Source: Hypericum androsaemum
Taxonomy: Eukaryota > Streptophyta > Magnoliopsida > Malpighiales > Hypericaceae
DNA length: 64,000 bases
Reading direction: 5' to 3'
NCBI GenBank assembly: GCA_963995505.1
Contig: OZ023189.1
Span: 19,615,495 to 19,679,494, forward strand
Numbering within the stretch: position 1 is the first letter of the stretch; every line of letters begins with the position of its first letter. Both the position numbers and the translations under genes were made by a program. Shown one piece after another: positions 25,110 through 37,500 of this stretch. The notes beneath the pieces were generated by a model that was given only the letters and a program-made list of their open reading frames with translations, made no database searches and was not told where the DNA came from.

Positions 25110-26474
25110 TGATGTACACAAAATTGTAAACAATTAAACGCACAACCAAATAGTATAGTGGTTAAGTAAGGTTCGTAACTGAGGGTTGAAATACGAAATT
25201 AAAATAATTAATTATGTGAAGCGAAAGAATTAAGAGCTTTATAAGGTAGGTAATGAATTGAATGAAAGTAAACTAAGCAGTATGAAAATAAAAGAGTTGT
25301 AAATTCAATGGAGATAAATGAGCACGTACCCTTATGAATTAATTACCTATGTCGAGATTATGGTTCTTATGAAGCTCCAACTAGTACGTAGAGTGTTCTA
25401 AGGTATCTCTTTAACGCATTCGCTCATTAGGGTGACAAAACCAAACTAGCAAAGACTTAAGTTACTAATTAACACTTTCGCTTATCAATTAGACCTAGAA
25501 CTAGACTAATCTAATTATAAAAATTCCTCCTAATGGATTACCCTTACGATATTAAGACATCTCATTAATATCTAAGAATATGCTAATTGGTTCTTTCCAT
25601 TAACTCAAGTACCTTTTGGTCCACTCTTGCTAATTCTAATCATAATCTAAGTGGCCAATTTAGATTAAGCATTAAGTATACCAACTAACAACTAATGCCA
25701 AAGATATTCGAACCACAATCTAACATAGATAATCAATCACATAATTAGGGCATCGCACTCACAAGAGAACTACTCATTAAGCGTAATCATAAAGCACATG
25801 ACATTAATGGAAGAGATAATAACGAATAGCATAAAAGGTAGAGATAGAGAAAGCTTAGTCATTCGAGCAAGCCTCGTCGATCTCCTCCACGTAGCTATCC
25901 GGAATCGTGACTTTATTAATGATCAAAAGTGGTCTCAATGTCGTAGTGGAAGGTATGTTTAAAACCTAAGAGACTATGGCTTTATATAGCCAAGCTAACT
26001 AGCTAGAAAATAGGAAAATCTAGAGGAGTTAACCCCACTAGAAGTCTTGCTAGCCAAGTAAATAATATAATTATAGTCACAGGGCCAAAAAAAGAGGCCA
26101 AAAGTCAAAATATAATTGAAACGGGTCAAAATCTCGACTAAATAAGAAGTCTGAACAAAGCTGCCATTGGGGGCCTAGCGGCTGCTAGGTGGTCCAAAAT
26201 TCCCAGGCATTCTGTGAGTCCCCCCCAGTGAGGGCCAGAGGGGTAGCGGCCGCTGGGCTGCCTGCTCTTTTGGCCAAGCCTTCTTGTCCTTTCATCCATG
26301 CTCCAACCGCTCTAAGTACCTATAAAAACACACGGTAAATAGAAGAAATCCACTCCACGACTCAAAATACATACGAACGATAAAAGACTCTACTGGACAT
26401 GGCAAAAATGAACGAAACATAATTAAATACATATGAAACATATAACATATTCTTGAGTGTTTGGACACTTATCA
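25110..26474 (-). repeat. LTR of nested Athila-like element (3' end of the element)
   Basis: Starts TGATGTACAC and ends ACTTATCA in forward reading. Full-length relative to its partner at 29114-30115. Confidence 0.85.
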
Positions 26475-28441
26475 CACCCCCATACTTATCTCCTTGCTTG
26501 TCCTCAAGTAAGGCGCATCAGACACACCCCAAAATTTCCAACTCTTATCAGAAGACCACCCCACGTTCGAGTAGTGCACTTACCTGAGCACAAGGAGTAA
26601 GAACGTGTAGACACTGCATCCTTGATAGTTTAACCCAGTTTTTGCACTATGTAGATTACACTAGAGGGTTGATCACTCAGAGGTTCAAAAATTTAAGCTT
26701 GCATATATGAGTAGTCAACTACCTATCACTCGCGTACACGTCCGGGGTCTCAAAGTTTCATACGTCTCACTCAGTGGTGCCTCGATAAATGTGGGGCTCA
26801 TGATCAAGGGGACTTTTCTTTGGGTTGTAATGGGGTTCAGGTTAGGTGAGGATAATATATGTGGGAAGTAGCTAAACCACCCCGCCGAGGAGCTTACAAA
26901 ATTGTTCTAGCTCTCGTCTATTATAAACATCTCACACTATATCTAATATGCACTCATCCCAATATTACACCCAATTCTATTGACCGTATAGCTCGAGCCG
27001 TGCCATTTAATCATTCACTTTCCAAACTTTCCACTTTCCATCATTCAACACTTGTTCCTTTCCCAACTTTTCCATTCCTTTCTCATCACTTCCTTTTGTT
27101 TTTCTCTTTTTTCAAATTTTTCAAAATTTTATTTTTCTTCTGCTTCTTTTTTCCTTTTCTTCTTCTTCTTTTTCTTTTTCTTACATCATATCACACATCA
27201 AAGGCAGCTGGTCTCGGCTTCTTTGTTGGCCTCAATTCTACCCATTTCCCCCATTTTTCATTCCCGAGCTAATCTACTAAGTGAACCCTTACATTTATAC
27301 CCCAAAGATAAAGACCTAATGCATCCTCGGACCAAAGTGATCAAAGGTGGGTAAGATTATGGATATAGGACTTACATATTGGCTTACATATAATATTTCA
27401 AGGAAAAAGGCTTAAGCTCAACTTGTTCAAACATGGGGTATAAAGGGTTTTTGGCTATAAGGCTCTAGGCTCAATATCAAAGAAGGCCCATATCCTTTCA
27501 CTTACACCCATACCACCAAAACGGTACCAAGTGATGATATGAAATCCGATGACCGGAGCAATGTAGGCACATCATGCTATGCGGAGACGGTTGTCTCCTC
27601 CTTCAGCTCTAAAATCTCACCAGGTCACTCATCAATGTCGCTAGTATAATCTACCAAGTGCAACCACTAACCTAAACAACCAAGGGTATTGCTCCTACAC
27701 AACCCTACTCATCGTACTCAAACTTGATTCCTTACAAGGTATGAGATTTAACTTCTAACAAAAGTTCAGAATTCGAGGAGGATGTTCATCATTTACTTTA
27801 GACACCACTTCAATCACAAGCACAACCAAACACACTCCTAATTCAGACCTAGACTTGATCATACACCACGAAAGGAAAAAAAATGCACATTGACCCCCCA
27901 TACTTATTGAACACATTGTCCTCAATGTAGGGGCAAGACACCAACAAACATCACAATACGCTAACAGGAATATCTCAAGACACACAAACATGAACATAAA
28001 TAGACTTATGATAGAAATAAAAAGAGGAGAGGACTAGGACTGCCCTGTCAATTGTTGGTCGGAGGCGGTGGGGAAGGTTGGTGGTATTTTGCTTCTTTTA
28101 CTTTTCGCACATTAAAATTTCTGTAGCGACTGACTAATTCTGCTTCAGCTTAGTTTTTCTTATCTCAAAACCTCCTGCAAAGGCCACTAAAATACTAAAT
28201 GAACATAACGATACTGAAACAAACACAAAAATAATGAAATATTAAATATTAAACATGCTAATTTAGAGTCGTTAGCTTGACTATGTTACTCCCTTTGGCA
28301 CTATGGTGGACGGAGGTGCCCATCAGTTACTTGGAACTCTATGTTGTTTAGGCCTACGCGGAGAAGTAGCTTGCCATTGTGGACATCCACCATTGTATGA
28401 CTTGTGTTGAGGAATGGACGTCCCAGAATCAGTGGGTAACT
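26475..28441 (-). other. Non-coding interior of nested element
   Basis: Nearly 2 kb with no convincing ORF in either strand; the T-rich open frames near 26859-27354 are low complexity. Athila elements carry a long non-coding region before the 3' LTR, which fits. Confidence 0.6.
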
Positions 28442-29029
28442 TTAATTGGCAACATAGTTTAACACTACAAAGTCTACGAGTATGAGGGACTTATCGACTT
28501 TGATTAGCACATCCTCCACGATTCTATGTGGCCTCTTCCTAGTGTGATCTACAAGCTCAATCATCATGGATGTAGGTTTGACATCCCCCAAATTGAGTTC
28601 CCTGAAAGTGGCCAACGACATAAGATTAACATTGGCACCCAAATCATATAAGCAATGTGGAAACTGTACACCATCAATAGTACAAGGAATAGTAAAACTC
28701 CCTGGATCTTTCAATTTTGGCGGTCTGTCATTTGCTAACAAAGGAGTCCTCTTGCTATCATTTCGCTTCTTCTTCCTTGCAATGATCTCTTTGAGAAACT
28801 CAGCATATTGTGATCTTTGATCTAACATCTCCAATAAGGAGACATGGCTTTGAATGTCTTCCATCATCTCTATGAATTCAAGGGCCTTCTCATCGATCAC
28901 TGTTTCCTTCTTGTTGAGGTGATGGTGAAGGAATATAAGAATCCTCTTTTTCACTGATATAGACTGGTGGCTCAGTTCCGTGTCGATGGCGCCAATTTGA
29001 TGTACGCAAAATTTGATGTACAAAACCAA
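28442..29029 (-). pseudogene. Athila-type gag-protease remnant
   Basis: A 195-residue frame. Its second half is a retropepsin domain of the Athila lineage: IPCTIDGVQFPHCLYDLGA has the DLGA active-site variant usual in this lineage, followed by NLMSLATFRELNLG and IVEDVLIKVDKSLILVDFVV. The upstream part is charged gag-linker sequence. No RT follows, so the element is not autonomous. Confidence 0.8.
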
Positions 29030-29113
29030 TTGCTTCCTTCCTTCTGCTACACAAAACTAATTACTTTTGATTTTATGTCATAAAATCTCAGTTCCGTGTC
29101 GATGGCGCCAATT

Positions 29114-29822
29114 TGATGTACGCAAAATTGCAAACAATTAAACGCACAACTAAATAGTATAGTGGTTAAGTAAGGTTCGTAACTGAGGGTTGGAACACGA
29201 AATCGAAATAATTAATTATGATCAATTTGGTCCACTCTTGCTAACTCTAATCATAATCTAAGTGGCCAATTTAGATTAAGTATTAAGTATACCAACTAAC
29301 AACTAATGCCAAAGATATTTGAACCATAATCTAACATATATAATCAATCATATAATTAGGGCATCGCACTCACAAGAGAACTATTCACTAAGCGTAATCA
29401 TAAAGCACATGACATCAATAGAAAACATAATAATGAATAGCATAAAAGGTAGAGACAGAGAAAGCTTAATCGTTCAAGCAAGCCTCGCCGATCTCCTCCA
29501 CGTAGCTACCCAAAATCGTGACTTTATTAATGATCAAAAGTAGTCTCAATGTCGCAGTGGAAGGTATGTTTAAAACCTAAGAGACTATGGCTTTATATAG
29601 CCAAGCCAACTAGCTAGAAAATAGGAAAACCTAGAGGAGTTAACCCGACTAGAAGTCTTACTAGCCAAATAAATAATATAATTATAGTCTCAGGGCCGAA
29701 ACAGGAGGTCAAAAGTCGAATATAATTAAAATGGGTCAAAATCTCGACTAAATAAGAAGTCCGAACGAAGCTGCCATCCGGGGCCTAGCGACCGCTGAGT
29801 CCAAAATTCCCAGACATTCTAT

Positions 29823-29859
<37 letters not shown>

Positions 29860-30115
29860 CGAGAGCCAGAGGGGTAACAGCCGCTGGGCTGCCTGCTCCT
29901 TTGGCCAAGCCTTCTTGTCCTTTCATCCATGCTCCAACCGCTCCCAAACCGCTCCAAGTACCTATAAAAAATACGGTAAATAGTAGAAGTCCACTTCATG
30001 ACTCAAAACACATACGAATGATAAAAGACTCTACTGGACATGGTAAAAATGAACGAAACACGATTAAATACGTATAAAACATATAACAAATTCTTGAGTG
30101 TTTGCACACTCATCA
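29114..30115 (-). repeat. LTR of nested Athila-like element (5' end of the element)
   Basis: Same terminal sequences as 25110-26474 but internally deleted, and with a long poly-C run at about 29828-29857 where the partner has eight or fewer C. The homopolymer could be a sequencing or assembly artefact. Confidence 0.85.
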
Positions 30116-30120
30116 TCGAT

Positions 30121-30510
30121 CTTGTCGAGGAGCCTCCACAGAATATGGGAGATCCCTTGGTGCTGGTCTTTGGGGAGAATCGAGATGTCTTCCAGGAGGC
30201 CAAGTGGAAAGCCATGGAAGCTATTTCTGATGGTAAGTTTGAACCTGAGTTAATTGAAGCTGAGTTGTATGCGGAATGCACATTTAAAGGGGTTGATCTA
30301 TATGAGTGCATTAAGCAACCCAAATGTTTAGGGAAGATCCGATCGGATGAGGAACATGAACTCAATGAGAAAGAAAGTCCAATGGCCTTAGATGATGGCT
30401 CCACTGTGTTGGGCTGTGATTATTTGTTTGAAAGTCCAAGTAAGGTGGGGAAAATGAGGGACGTGCACCAGGTGTTTGATAAAATGCTTGACAATCAATT
30501 TTGCATATGA
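30121..30510 (+). pseudogene. Outer-element gag-like fragment, downstream part
   Basis: Resumes in the same frame as the acidic segment ending at 25109, so the nested insertion split one ORF. Contains FGENRDVFQEAKWKAMEAISDG and ends at TGA 30508-30510. A further related open stretch, in another frame, continues at 30476-30955 and 30974-31210 (Cys-rich CGCCG, LICCGR). I do not recognise a known gag domain. Confidence 0.5.
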
Positions 30511-31788
30511 GGTTCCTTTGGTTTTAGTAGGCGATATGGGTGAACACAATGTGACTGGTTTTGAAAGGACACGTGTTGGTGATGCTAGTTGTAGTATTCT
30601 AGATCCGGGGGCGAAAGAGAAAAATGTTATTGTTGATAGCATGGTAGTGCTTGGAGAATCTAAACAAGAGGATGTTCAAGTTGTTGCTAATGGTTCTAAA
30701 GAGAATGAGAATGATTATGGCTCAAGGCGGGAGAGATATGACGATGTTGATAAGGTTACACCATTAACAAATCGTGAGGTAGATGCAGGACACTTAGAAC
30801 AGGTGGAGGTGAGTTCAATAGAAGGAAAGGAATCTGGTTTTCGAAGACATACATGTGGTTGCTGTGGTATTGATTCTAGTGCATATGATGATCGGGTGAG
30901 TAGTGTTGTCACTGTGTCAGGAGCGCACAATTGGAAATGTGTTCAGCTGAAGTAAATCAGCAGCGATGTTATTATGCAGCCTTTAGGTTGGAAATGTGTC
31001 GAGCATGAGACAAAGAAGAATCGATGGCTGAATTTTATTAAAAGTTTGATCTGTTGTGGCCGTAAAGATCAGGATGATACAGGTGGAAACAATGGTATTG
31101 AGGAGAAATGTAAAGTCCTCTCTACTGGTGGGGTGAAAGCTATCTGTGGGAATATAAATGTGAGAAAAAGAGAGGACTTACCGAAAGAAAATAGCGAGAG
31201 TAGCAGTTGAAGAAGATGTCGAAGCACGACATGTCCTAAACTTTATCCGCAAGAATGGCACATGGAATATTTTATTTATGGACCTGGACAGAAACATCAT
31301 TATGATTATGAGAGATGAAGATGGACAGTCACAATATGTAGGAGCTGAAAATTCAAAAAATATTAATGTTGCTGCTAATATCATGGAGCATCTAATTAGA
31401 AAGAAGCTTCATGCAAAGAAGTGGTATAAACAGCGTCTAATTCGAGAGGATGCAGTTGAGCAAATTGACACATTATTGGTTATAGATGGTAAGCAATTAG
31501 AAGTTGCATTCCTGGCGTTAGCTTTAGAAAAGCAAACTCTACAAGACACACAAACAAAGACAAAAGCTGATACAAGGAAGGGACCGCCTCCATTTATCTC
31601 TTCGCCTAAAGTGGTTCACTTGTCTTCAAAAATATATTGACACAAGAAGCTGCTCTCAACTTACTCAAGTCCCTATTATGCGACTATAACAGGAGAGTTC
31701 ATCAGCTTTATGCAAGCAAAGGCGATAGTCAAACCAACGTAAGCAAAGAGATTTTTGTGGTTGTCATCGCGCATTAAAGGACAGAGAA

Positions 31789-32055
31789 ATGATGATCAAG
31801 GCCTGGATATGGTTGCAACTTCCTCATGAATCTTTTGACAAGAAGGTACTTCAACATAGAGCAGCTCATAAGCTACTGTTTCACATCTATTGGTCGTATA
31901 AACATATAGATCGAGGGAAAAAGGCAGCCTGTACATTCCAGCTCCCCGAGGTGCCCAAAATCCATATCAATTTTCATGCAAGCAAACTGAAATGGGTTAT
32001 CCGACTCTTACCCTTGTTGAAGAGACTGATTTCGGAGGGGTTGATACCACAGTGA
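31789..32055 (+). pseudogene. Ty3 integrase C-terminal vestige
   Basis: Residues FQLPEVPKIHINFHASKLKW correspond to the LxLP..xKIHPVFHVSxLK motif at the integrase C-terminus of plant Ty3 chromovirus-like elements, just upstream of the purine tract and 3' LTR, where it would be in an intact element. The rest of pol is absent. Confidence 0.6.
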
Positions 32056-32361
32056 GAAATGGAGCGCCTTAAGCACAACAATCAGGCTACCATTAAGGAC
32101 CTCGACCAATGGTTGTGCTCTAGTTTGGAGGAGAATCACAATGACCAGCCCCAAAGTTATCTCTCTGTTATCAATTGGAGCTGGGAGACATAAAATTTCA
32201 ACCCTAAACTTCTGGGTCACTTTCAGGTTATTGAAGAGAATGAAAATACTACGTACCTGGAGTTTGCATAGCTCTTCTATGTTTCTTGCAGGTTCCGTCT
32301 GGACTTCAAGGAAAATGGCTCTCTTAGTTCCTTGAGGACAAGGAACTTAAGGGGGATGGAT

Positions 32362-32844
32362 TGTTGCATGGAGATTGTTTGGAAGGGTCGAATTATGAGG
32401 AAACAAGGTGATGAGCGAATTGAACAACATAAGTCAAGGTGGTACGGAAAGAAAGTTCATACACATGGTATGGATGCCGAACGACAGAACGTTGAGAGAG
32501 GGATGCGGATGACAGCAACATGTGGATGACCATTTTGTTATGTTTAATTTTACTAAGTTGTGGCTATTGGGCCTAGGCATATGTTAGCAGCCCATTTAGT
32601 TAGTCATTTCTATCTGGTTTTTCTTACTTTTCCTAAAGTCCACCCGTTGCTATTTTCATTTAGGTGGCAGCAGCTATAAGCAGAAGAACAAGTGTGAGAA
32701 CTGGGGCTTTTGGCCATTTTAATGAAACTTGGTTATTAAGGTGTTGCATCTTGATAAAGAAAATTCCTCTAAAACTCTCTAGGGTTAGGTTGTTTAGAGG
32801 TTGGTTCTCCTCGAATTGCTCCTAGAGAGATTTACCATGTATCA
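32362..32844 (+). repeat. 3' LTR of outer Ty3-type element
   Basis: Begins TGTTGCATGG after the purine tract and ends ATGTATCA. Confidence 0.8.
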
Positions 32845-33060
32845 GAGAAGCTCGGAGGTTGAAGATGGGGGAAGCTTAGGATTCTTTGTTAACTCCGTTG
32901 TTAATGTTGAAAGACGGGTGGAGAATTTGGACATCGTACCTACCTTTTCAATTATCTGGGTTTTTTATTCTCTGGTTTTTTTGTTGGAGATTTTGGGTGA
33001 GTGGGAGAGGAGATTCTCGCTTTGTTAATGTATTTATAAATGTTTTATCCCTACAACACG

Positions 33061-33140
33061 GACTGCGCGTTTGGTCTAGCAGTATGATTCTCGCTTTCGG
33101 TGAGCGCCGGAGATACCGGGTTCGATTCTCATAATGCTCC
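33061..33140 (+). pseudogene. tRNA-Pro-like relic (possible SINE head)
   Basis: Contains a tRNA A-box-like TTTGGTCTAGCAGTATGATT and B box GGGTTCGATTC with the spacing of plant tRNA-Pro, including TTCTCGCTTTCGGTG around the anticodon position. The acceptor ends (GACTGCG and ATGCTCCC) do not pair and the anticodon arm is imperfect, so a functional tRNA is unlikely. A tRNA-derived SINE is an alternative; no clear tail or target duplication was found. Confidence 0.6.
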
Positions 33141-33394
33141 CTTTTATTATATTTTTTCCGACGTGATGGAGATCTTATTTTTATTTAAGGTTTTTGTAGT
33201 GTATGTTGTTTTGTATAGTTGAAACATGGATCTATTTCCAAAAAAGACAACACGGTTACACAACACACATGATTAGGCTGCAAATCCACTATTGCGTATA
33301 GTATTAAAAAATATTATATATAATTTTATATTTTCTTTTGGTTTGGTCCAATTTCATCTTAGATTAGTCGATATGATGACTGTGACCAGATACT

Positions 33395-34195
33395 CAAGGT
33401 AGTGAGCGGGTAAATCATCCACAGTTATAAACAGACCCAACTCACTTGCAATTTCTGATATGAGATTCTCTCCAACACGCCCCCTCAAATGAAGCTCATC
33501 GGACTGAAGTTTGCACGGGTTTCACACTGCCTCTTGTGCTTTCAAAAGCGGGCCGTGCGAGTACAACGTGCCATGTGTCTCGTTAGAGCAATTGGCTATG
33601 ACCATAAATGAATTTTCATATCCTACTCAAAACCTTAAGGTAATGAACGGGTGAATCATCCACACTTATAACTAGGGGTGAGCAAATGGGATCGGTATTC
33701 GGGATATCCCAAAATTATTTCGGTATTCAGGAGTTCGGGATCGGGAGTTCGGTATTCGGGAGTTAATTCGGTAAGATTTTTGAGAAAATTTCGGTAATTT
33801 TAATATTCGGGATCGGTTCGGTATATACCGGTATTATTTTGGTAATACCAAAAATTCCGAAGTACTAAAGTATGATTTTACCAACCTATATATATATATA
33901 TATGGAAAAAATACACATTCTTGGAGGAGATGAGAGGATTAGGTTTTTGTATTAGGATGGAGAACTTGATTTTTCTTTTTTTTTCTGAATTAGTTTTTTT
34001 TTATAAAAAATTTGGGATTTTCGGTATAATCCCGAAATTTTAATTCGGTATTTGGAATATCCCGAAATTATTTCGGTTTGAATTTCGGTATTTGGAATTT
34101 TCGGTATTCGGGATCGGGATATCCCAAATGCTCACCCTACTTATAACAACTCCAACCCACTTGCAATTTCCAACGTAAGATTCTCTCCAATAGTA
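33395..34195 (+). repeat. Tandemly duplicated unit interrupted by the MITE
   Basis: 33400-33480 (GTGAGCGGGTAAATCATCC ... GAGATTCTCTCCAA) is repeated in diverged form at 33640-33672 plus 34140-34190. The second copy holds the hAT MITE. Origin unknown, possibly an old retroelement flank. Confidence 0.6.
33673..34139. mobile_element. hAT-type MITE, 467 bp
   Basis: Terminal inverted repeats TAGGGGTGAGCA...TGCTCACCCTA, flanked by a perfect 8-bp target duplication CTTATAAC (33665-33672 and 34140-34147). The interior is a long imperfect palindrome rich in TTCGGTATTCGGGAT and its complement. No transposase. Confidence 0.9.
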
Positions 34196-34596
34196 AGAAT
34201 TTTACGGGCATGGGTCGGTGTAGAACCTCATTGGTTTGGATAGTTCTCTGTAGGTGTAGGCTTTCTTAGTATAGCTGTTTCATGTAATTTTCTCGCTTCT
34301 TTCTTTTTAATAAAGCAAATTTATCTACCAAAAAAAAATCGACCAAAACAGTAGCTTTAACACGTAGCAGTTACAAGTGCAATATATTGTATGGCACATG
34401 AGCATCAAATTAACCCTTTGATAATAACAGAGGATTACAAGATTTTAAGAAACTCATCAATTAAAAACAACTCAATTTCAGTTCCCTTAGCTGATACTAA
34501 AAACAATGATTGTACGTGTGTATCCCCACCCAAAGAAAGGATTGGCTCATCCCATGCCTCATCTATTACAAGGTACGCTAGTGTGGTTGGTCTGTG

Positions 34597-37500
34597 TTAG
34601 CACTCCACACGCTGTCTTTTGGGTTTAGGGTTATGGTTTTGAGTGGCTTCTTCAAGTTGGAATGTCCAGCCCACAAAATCAGATTCAGCGAACAAACACG
34701 TTGGGGTCGCTTTATAGAATGCCAGAGGCACTTGTTTAACCCTTCTTCTCATCTGCCAACACCACCAACCTTCATTATTCCACTAATCTTACTTGCAATC
34801 TCTTGCTATATATTGAGCAATTAATGACCCGAAACCGCTAAAGCAACACTCCTTCCTTTCGATAGATTTTACCAGCAACAGAAAGGAGTTCTATGCTTAT
34901 TTATCAATTATTTGATGTTGATCAGGCCACCAATTCAGAACAGTCACATTGAAGCAACAAACAAGGGGGTAAGTATGTTACCTCATTTCCAAATATGGTG
35001 CCATAGGAAGCAGAACTGAAATCCTTGATATCCACCTCGGTTGTCTTAGGTCTTACAGTCAGGTCGTTCTCTAGGGACAGAACGAACCTGGTGCAACGAT
35101 TATCCAGACATTAGAAGATATCATCAAGCTGCAATTTGCATAAAAGGCAGCAGTGGAAGGTTAAAAATGCTGACCTTGATACCGGAGGGCAGTAATGGTG
35201 CCGAAGGCTGTCCATTTCCCATAGAGAGCTCCCTGTTTCAAGATTTGATGTTATTAGACAGCTCAATTTGTTCTAACTGCACCTCCTCCACTTGGAAACA
35301 CCCCCTGACCTTCAACCCCCATAATGATTACAACTTAACACAAGAGATTGACCAACTAAGGTCTCTCTCAACTCAATAATGAGTTACGAGGAGGATAGGG
35401 TAAAACCACATTCCTCCAGCTCGGGTTTCTTAATGCAAAACAAAAGCAAGAGCGTAGTTTTATGCAATAAAACCTCAAGTGAGTATTCATAAAGAAGATC
35501 GAAATAAGTAGGCCGTGTTACATACTCAGCGCATTAGACTTCAAAAGGTTGCTCTCCTCATTGTTGAAATGGTCGATTCCAGGTTTGTGGATTTGCTTTC
35601 TCCCTGCAGCAGGATCAGTGACATTACCAGGACTTTCCCTGATAACATCTGACCTATTTTCTGCATTCTCAACATCTTCTTCCTGGAAAGTATGCACAAC
35701 TCAGAGAGGGCCCAGATTTAAATAAGGCAACTACATGAATTCAAAGATGGCTGTGTAGAGAGTTTGAAAAGGTCATCAAGAGCAATGGCCAGCCAAAATC
35801 CAGAGTCCAGTATTGTTTCTAGACCACAGATATTTACAGCTAAAAGATTATCGACTAAGGTCCAAATGTAAAGCCAAGAATGTAATGCAAATTTCCTCTT
35901 CAATCAGGATATAGTTTTTATGAGGTCAAACAGCAAATATACCCGGTGCACCAAACAGTTTATGGAAGGATGTCTCCTCAAGAGGTTATGAATTAGCGCA
36001 GTGATAACCAATGCTCCTGAAGGGGGAACACCGAGTGCCAATCTACTCAGTTTCTTAGCAAAAGCAGCAGCCAAGTACGCTGGAAGAAGTGGGGATTTCA
36101 GGCAAGAATCCAGCAACTGCAACATGACAAATGTATGTCATATTATAATGCTTCAGAGGTGATCTTTCCTCTTTGTTCCCACAGCTACCCTTTTTTTCAG
36201 CTGCATTTACTCTAAAAGTAAAAGTATCTAGATATTTCTCAAAACATAATTGACAGCATACAGGTAATAGACAGAATACCTGGAAAAATTTGGCCCTATG
36301 CTTAGCCAAAAAGATAGAAGGTAACAATAGGGCATATAACTTTTCATAGAAGTTGGGATACTCCAAACCATGTTCTACAATGAGAATGTAGAGACTGCTA
36401 AGTGCCATAACACTAACAACACCTCCAATATCATACGATCTTGTCAAGAAGTCGCTGCATTTTATCAGAGACCAATCAGAATAACAGTCCAAAGTTGGAA
36501 GTGGAACCAAATTTGGAACTAACTTACCATAATATCTTGGGGTTATTCAGGTGAGGCATCACAGCCTGGTGAAGACCAACAAGAACCTAGATACCCACAT
36601 CAAACAAGTTTAGACAAATAAGCAGATCCCAAGACATGTATAGCGGCAACAAATTCTGAAACTTGCAGAGACAGACAGAAAATTGTTCAACTAAAATCTT
36701 GATGTGACAAATCCTGATGCTATAATCTTCTAGCAGAAATGATAAGCTTCAACATCCAGCTATGATCCTAGTACGTGTCTACTATTTGGAAAAAGGAAAA
36801 TCAACCAATCAAACAAAATATCTGTAGTATCAGACTGCAACGAAAAGGAAAAGGAAAATATTGATTTCTGCAAGACTGTTTTGATTGCTGCAAACCCCGG
36901 AGACCAAGATCGAGTGCTCAACCCAGCTACTCTCCATCATCCAAGTGAAACCTAGTAGCAATAATTAGAAGTGATAAATGCACTAGAGCACTTACCTCCC
37001 TTATACACATCCACAGGGAGATGCAATCTCAGAAATGATATCCATGCCTTAGTGAACTTTAGCTTCATCCTTTTGGCCATTTTAGATGTGGAAACATCCT
37101 TCAAAAATTGTAAACGGAAATTACTTATTTGGCAAGGTTACGAAGTATGCTAGCACACCCAATATGCAGATGCGAACTAAATTGAAAGTATAGCACTATT
37201 GAGCAACTAATCAGAGTATCAACCCACATCAGTTTTCTGCTCCTCAGTCTTTGGTTTCTTTTTCTCTGTTGCTAGAGTCTGAGCATGTGCTTTAGGTTCA
37301 TCTTCTACCAATGAGGACACTGACCAGAAAACAACAATTGAAATGTAAGCCGGCGATGGGTAAAAGCTGAAGAGAATGAGAATGATGCTTTTGAAACGAC
37401 GACTTCCATCAAAAAAGCAATTACTGAACTGCCTCGTGCATGGCACACCTCCTCTTTGGTCACAACTATGTCTATGCCTGTTGGGACAAAGATGAAATTA

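Larger units (their letters stand above)
25110..30115 (-). mobile_element. Athila-like Ty3 retrotransposon, internally deleted, nested in the outer gag
   Basis: Element on the reverse strand, flanked by a perfect 5-bp target duplication TCGAT (25105-25109 and 30116-30120). LTRs at 25110-26474 (1365 bp) and 29114-30115 (1002 bp; an internal stretch of about 360 bp is missing after 29220). The reverse strand next to the upstream LTR has a TTGGCGCC-type primer site typical of Athila/Tat elements, and a G-rich tract (TATGGGGGTG) precedes the other LTR. Only a gag-protease piece is coding; reverse transcriptase and integrase are absent, leaving about 2.6 kb of mostly non-coding interior. Confidence 0.85.
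24367..32844 (+). mobile_element. Non-autonomous Ty3-type LTR retrotransposon (outer element)
   Basis: LTRs of 483 bp at 24367-24849 and 32362-32844, ending CATATATCA and CATGTATCA. A tRNA-iMet-type primer site TGGTATCAGAGCC follows the 5' LTR by two bases (24852-24864) and a purine tract (AAGGGGGATGGA) precedes the 3' LTR. Without the 5-kb nested element the length is about 3.5 kb, too short for gag-pol. An acidic gag-like frame (about 24943-25109 continued at 30121-30510) and a vestige of a Ty3 integrase C-terminus (31789-32055) remain; no RT is seen. The 5' LTR starts GG where the 3' LTR has TG, and no target duplication is evident (GCTAG versus GAGAA). Confidence 0.8.

Noticed and set aside
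26859..27354. Reading frames of 137 and 100 residues inside the nested element
   Set aside because: Phe-rich low-complexity translation of a T-rich tract; no retroelement domain.
33061..33140. Functional tRNA-Pro gene
   Set aside because: Acceptor stem halves do not pair and the anticodon arm is distorted.
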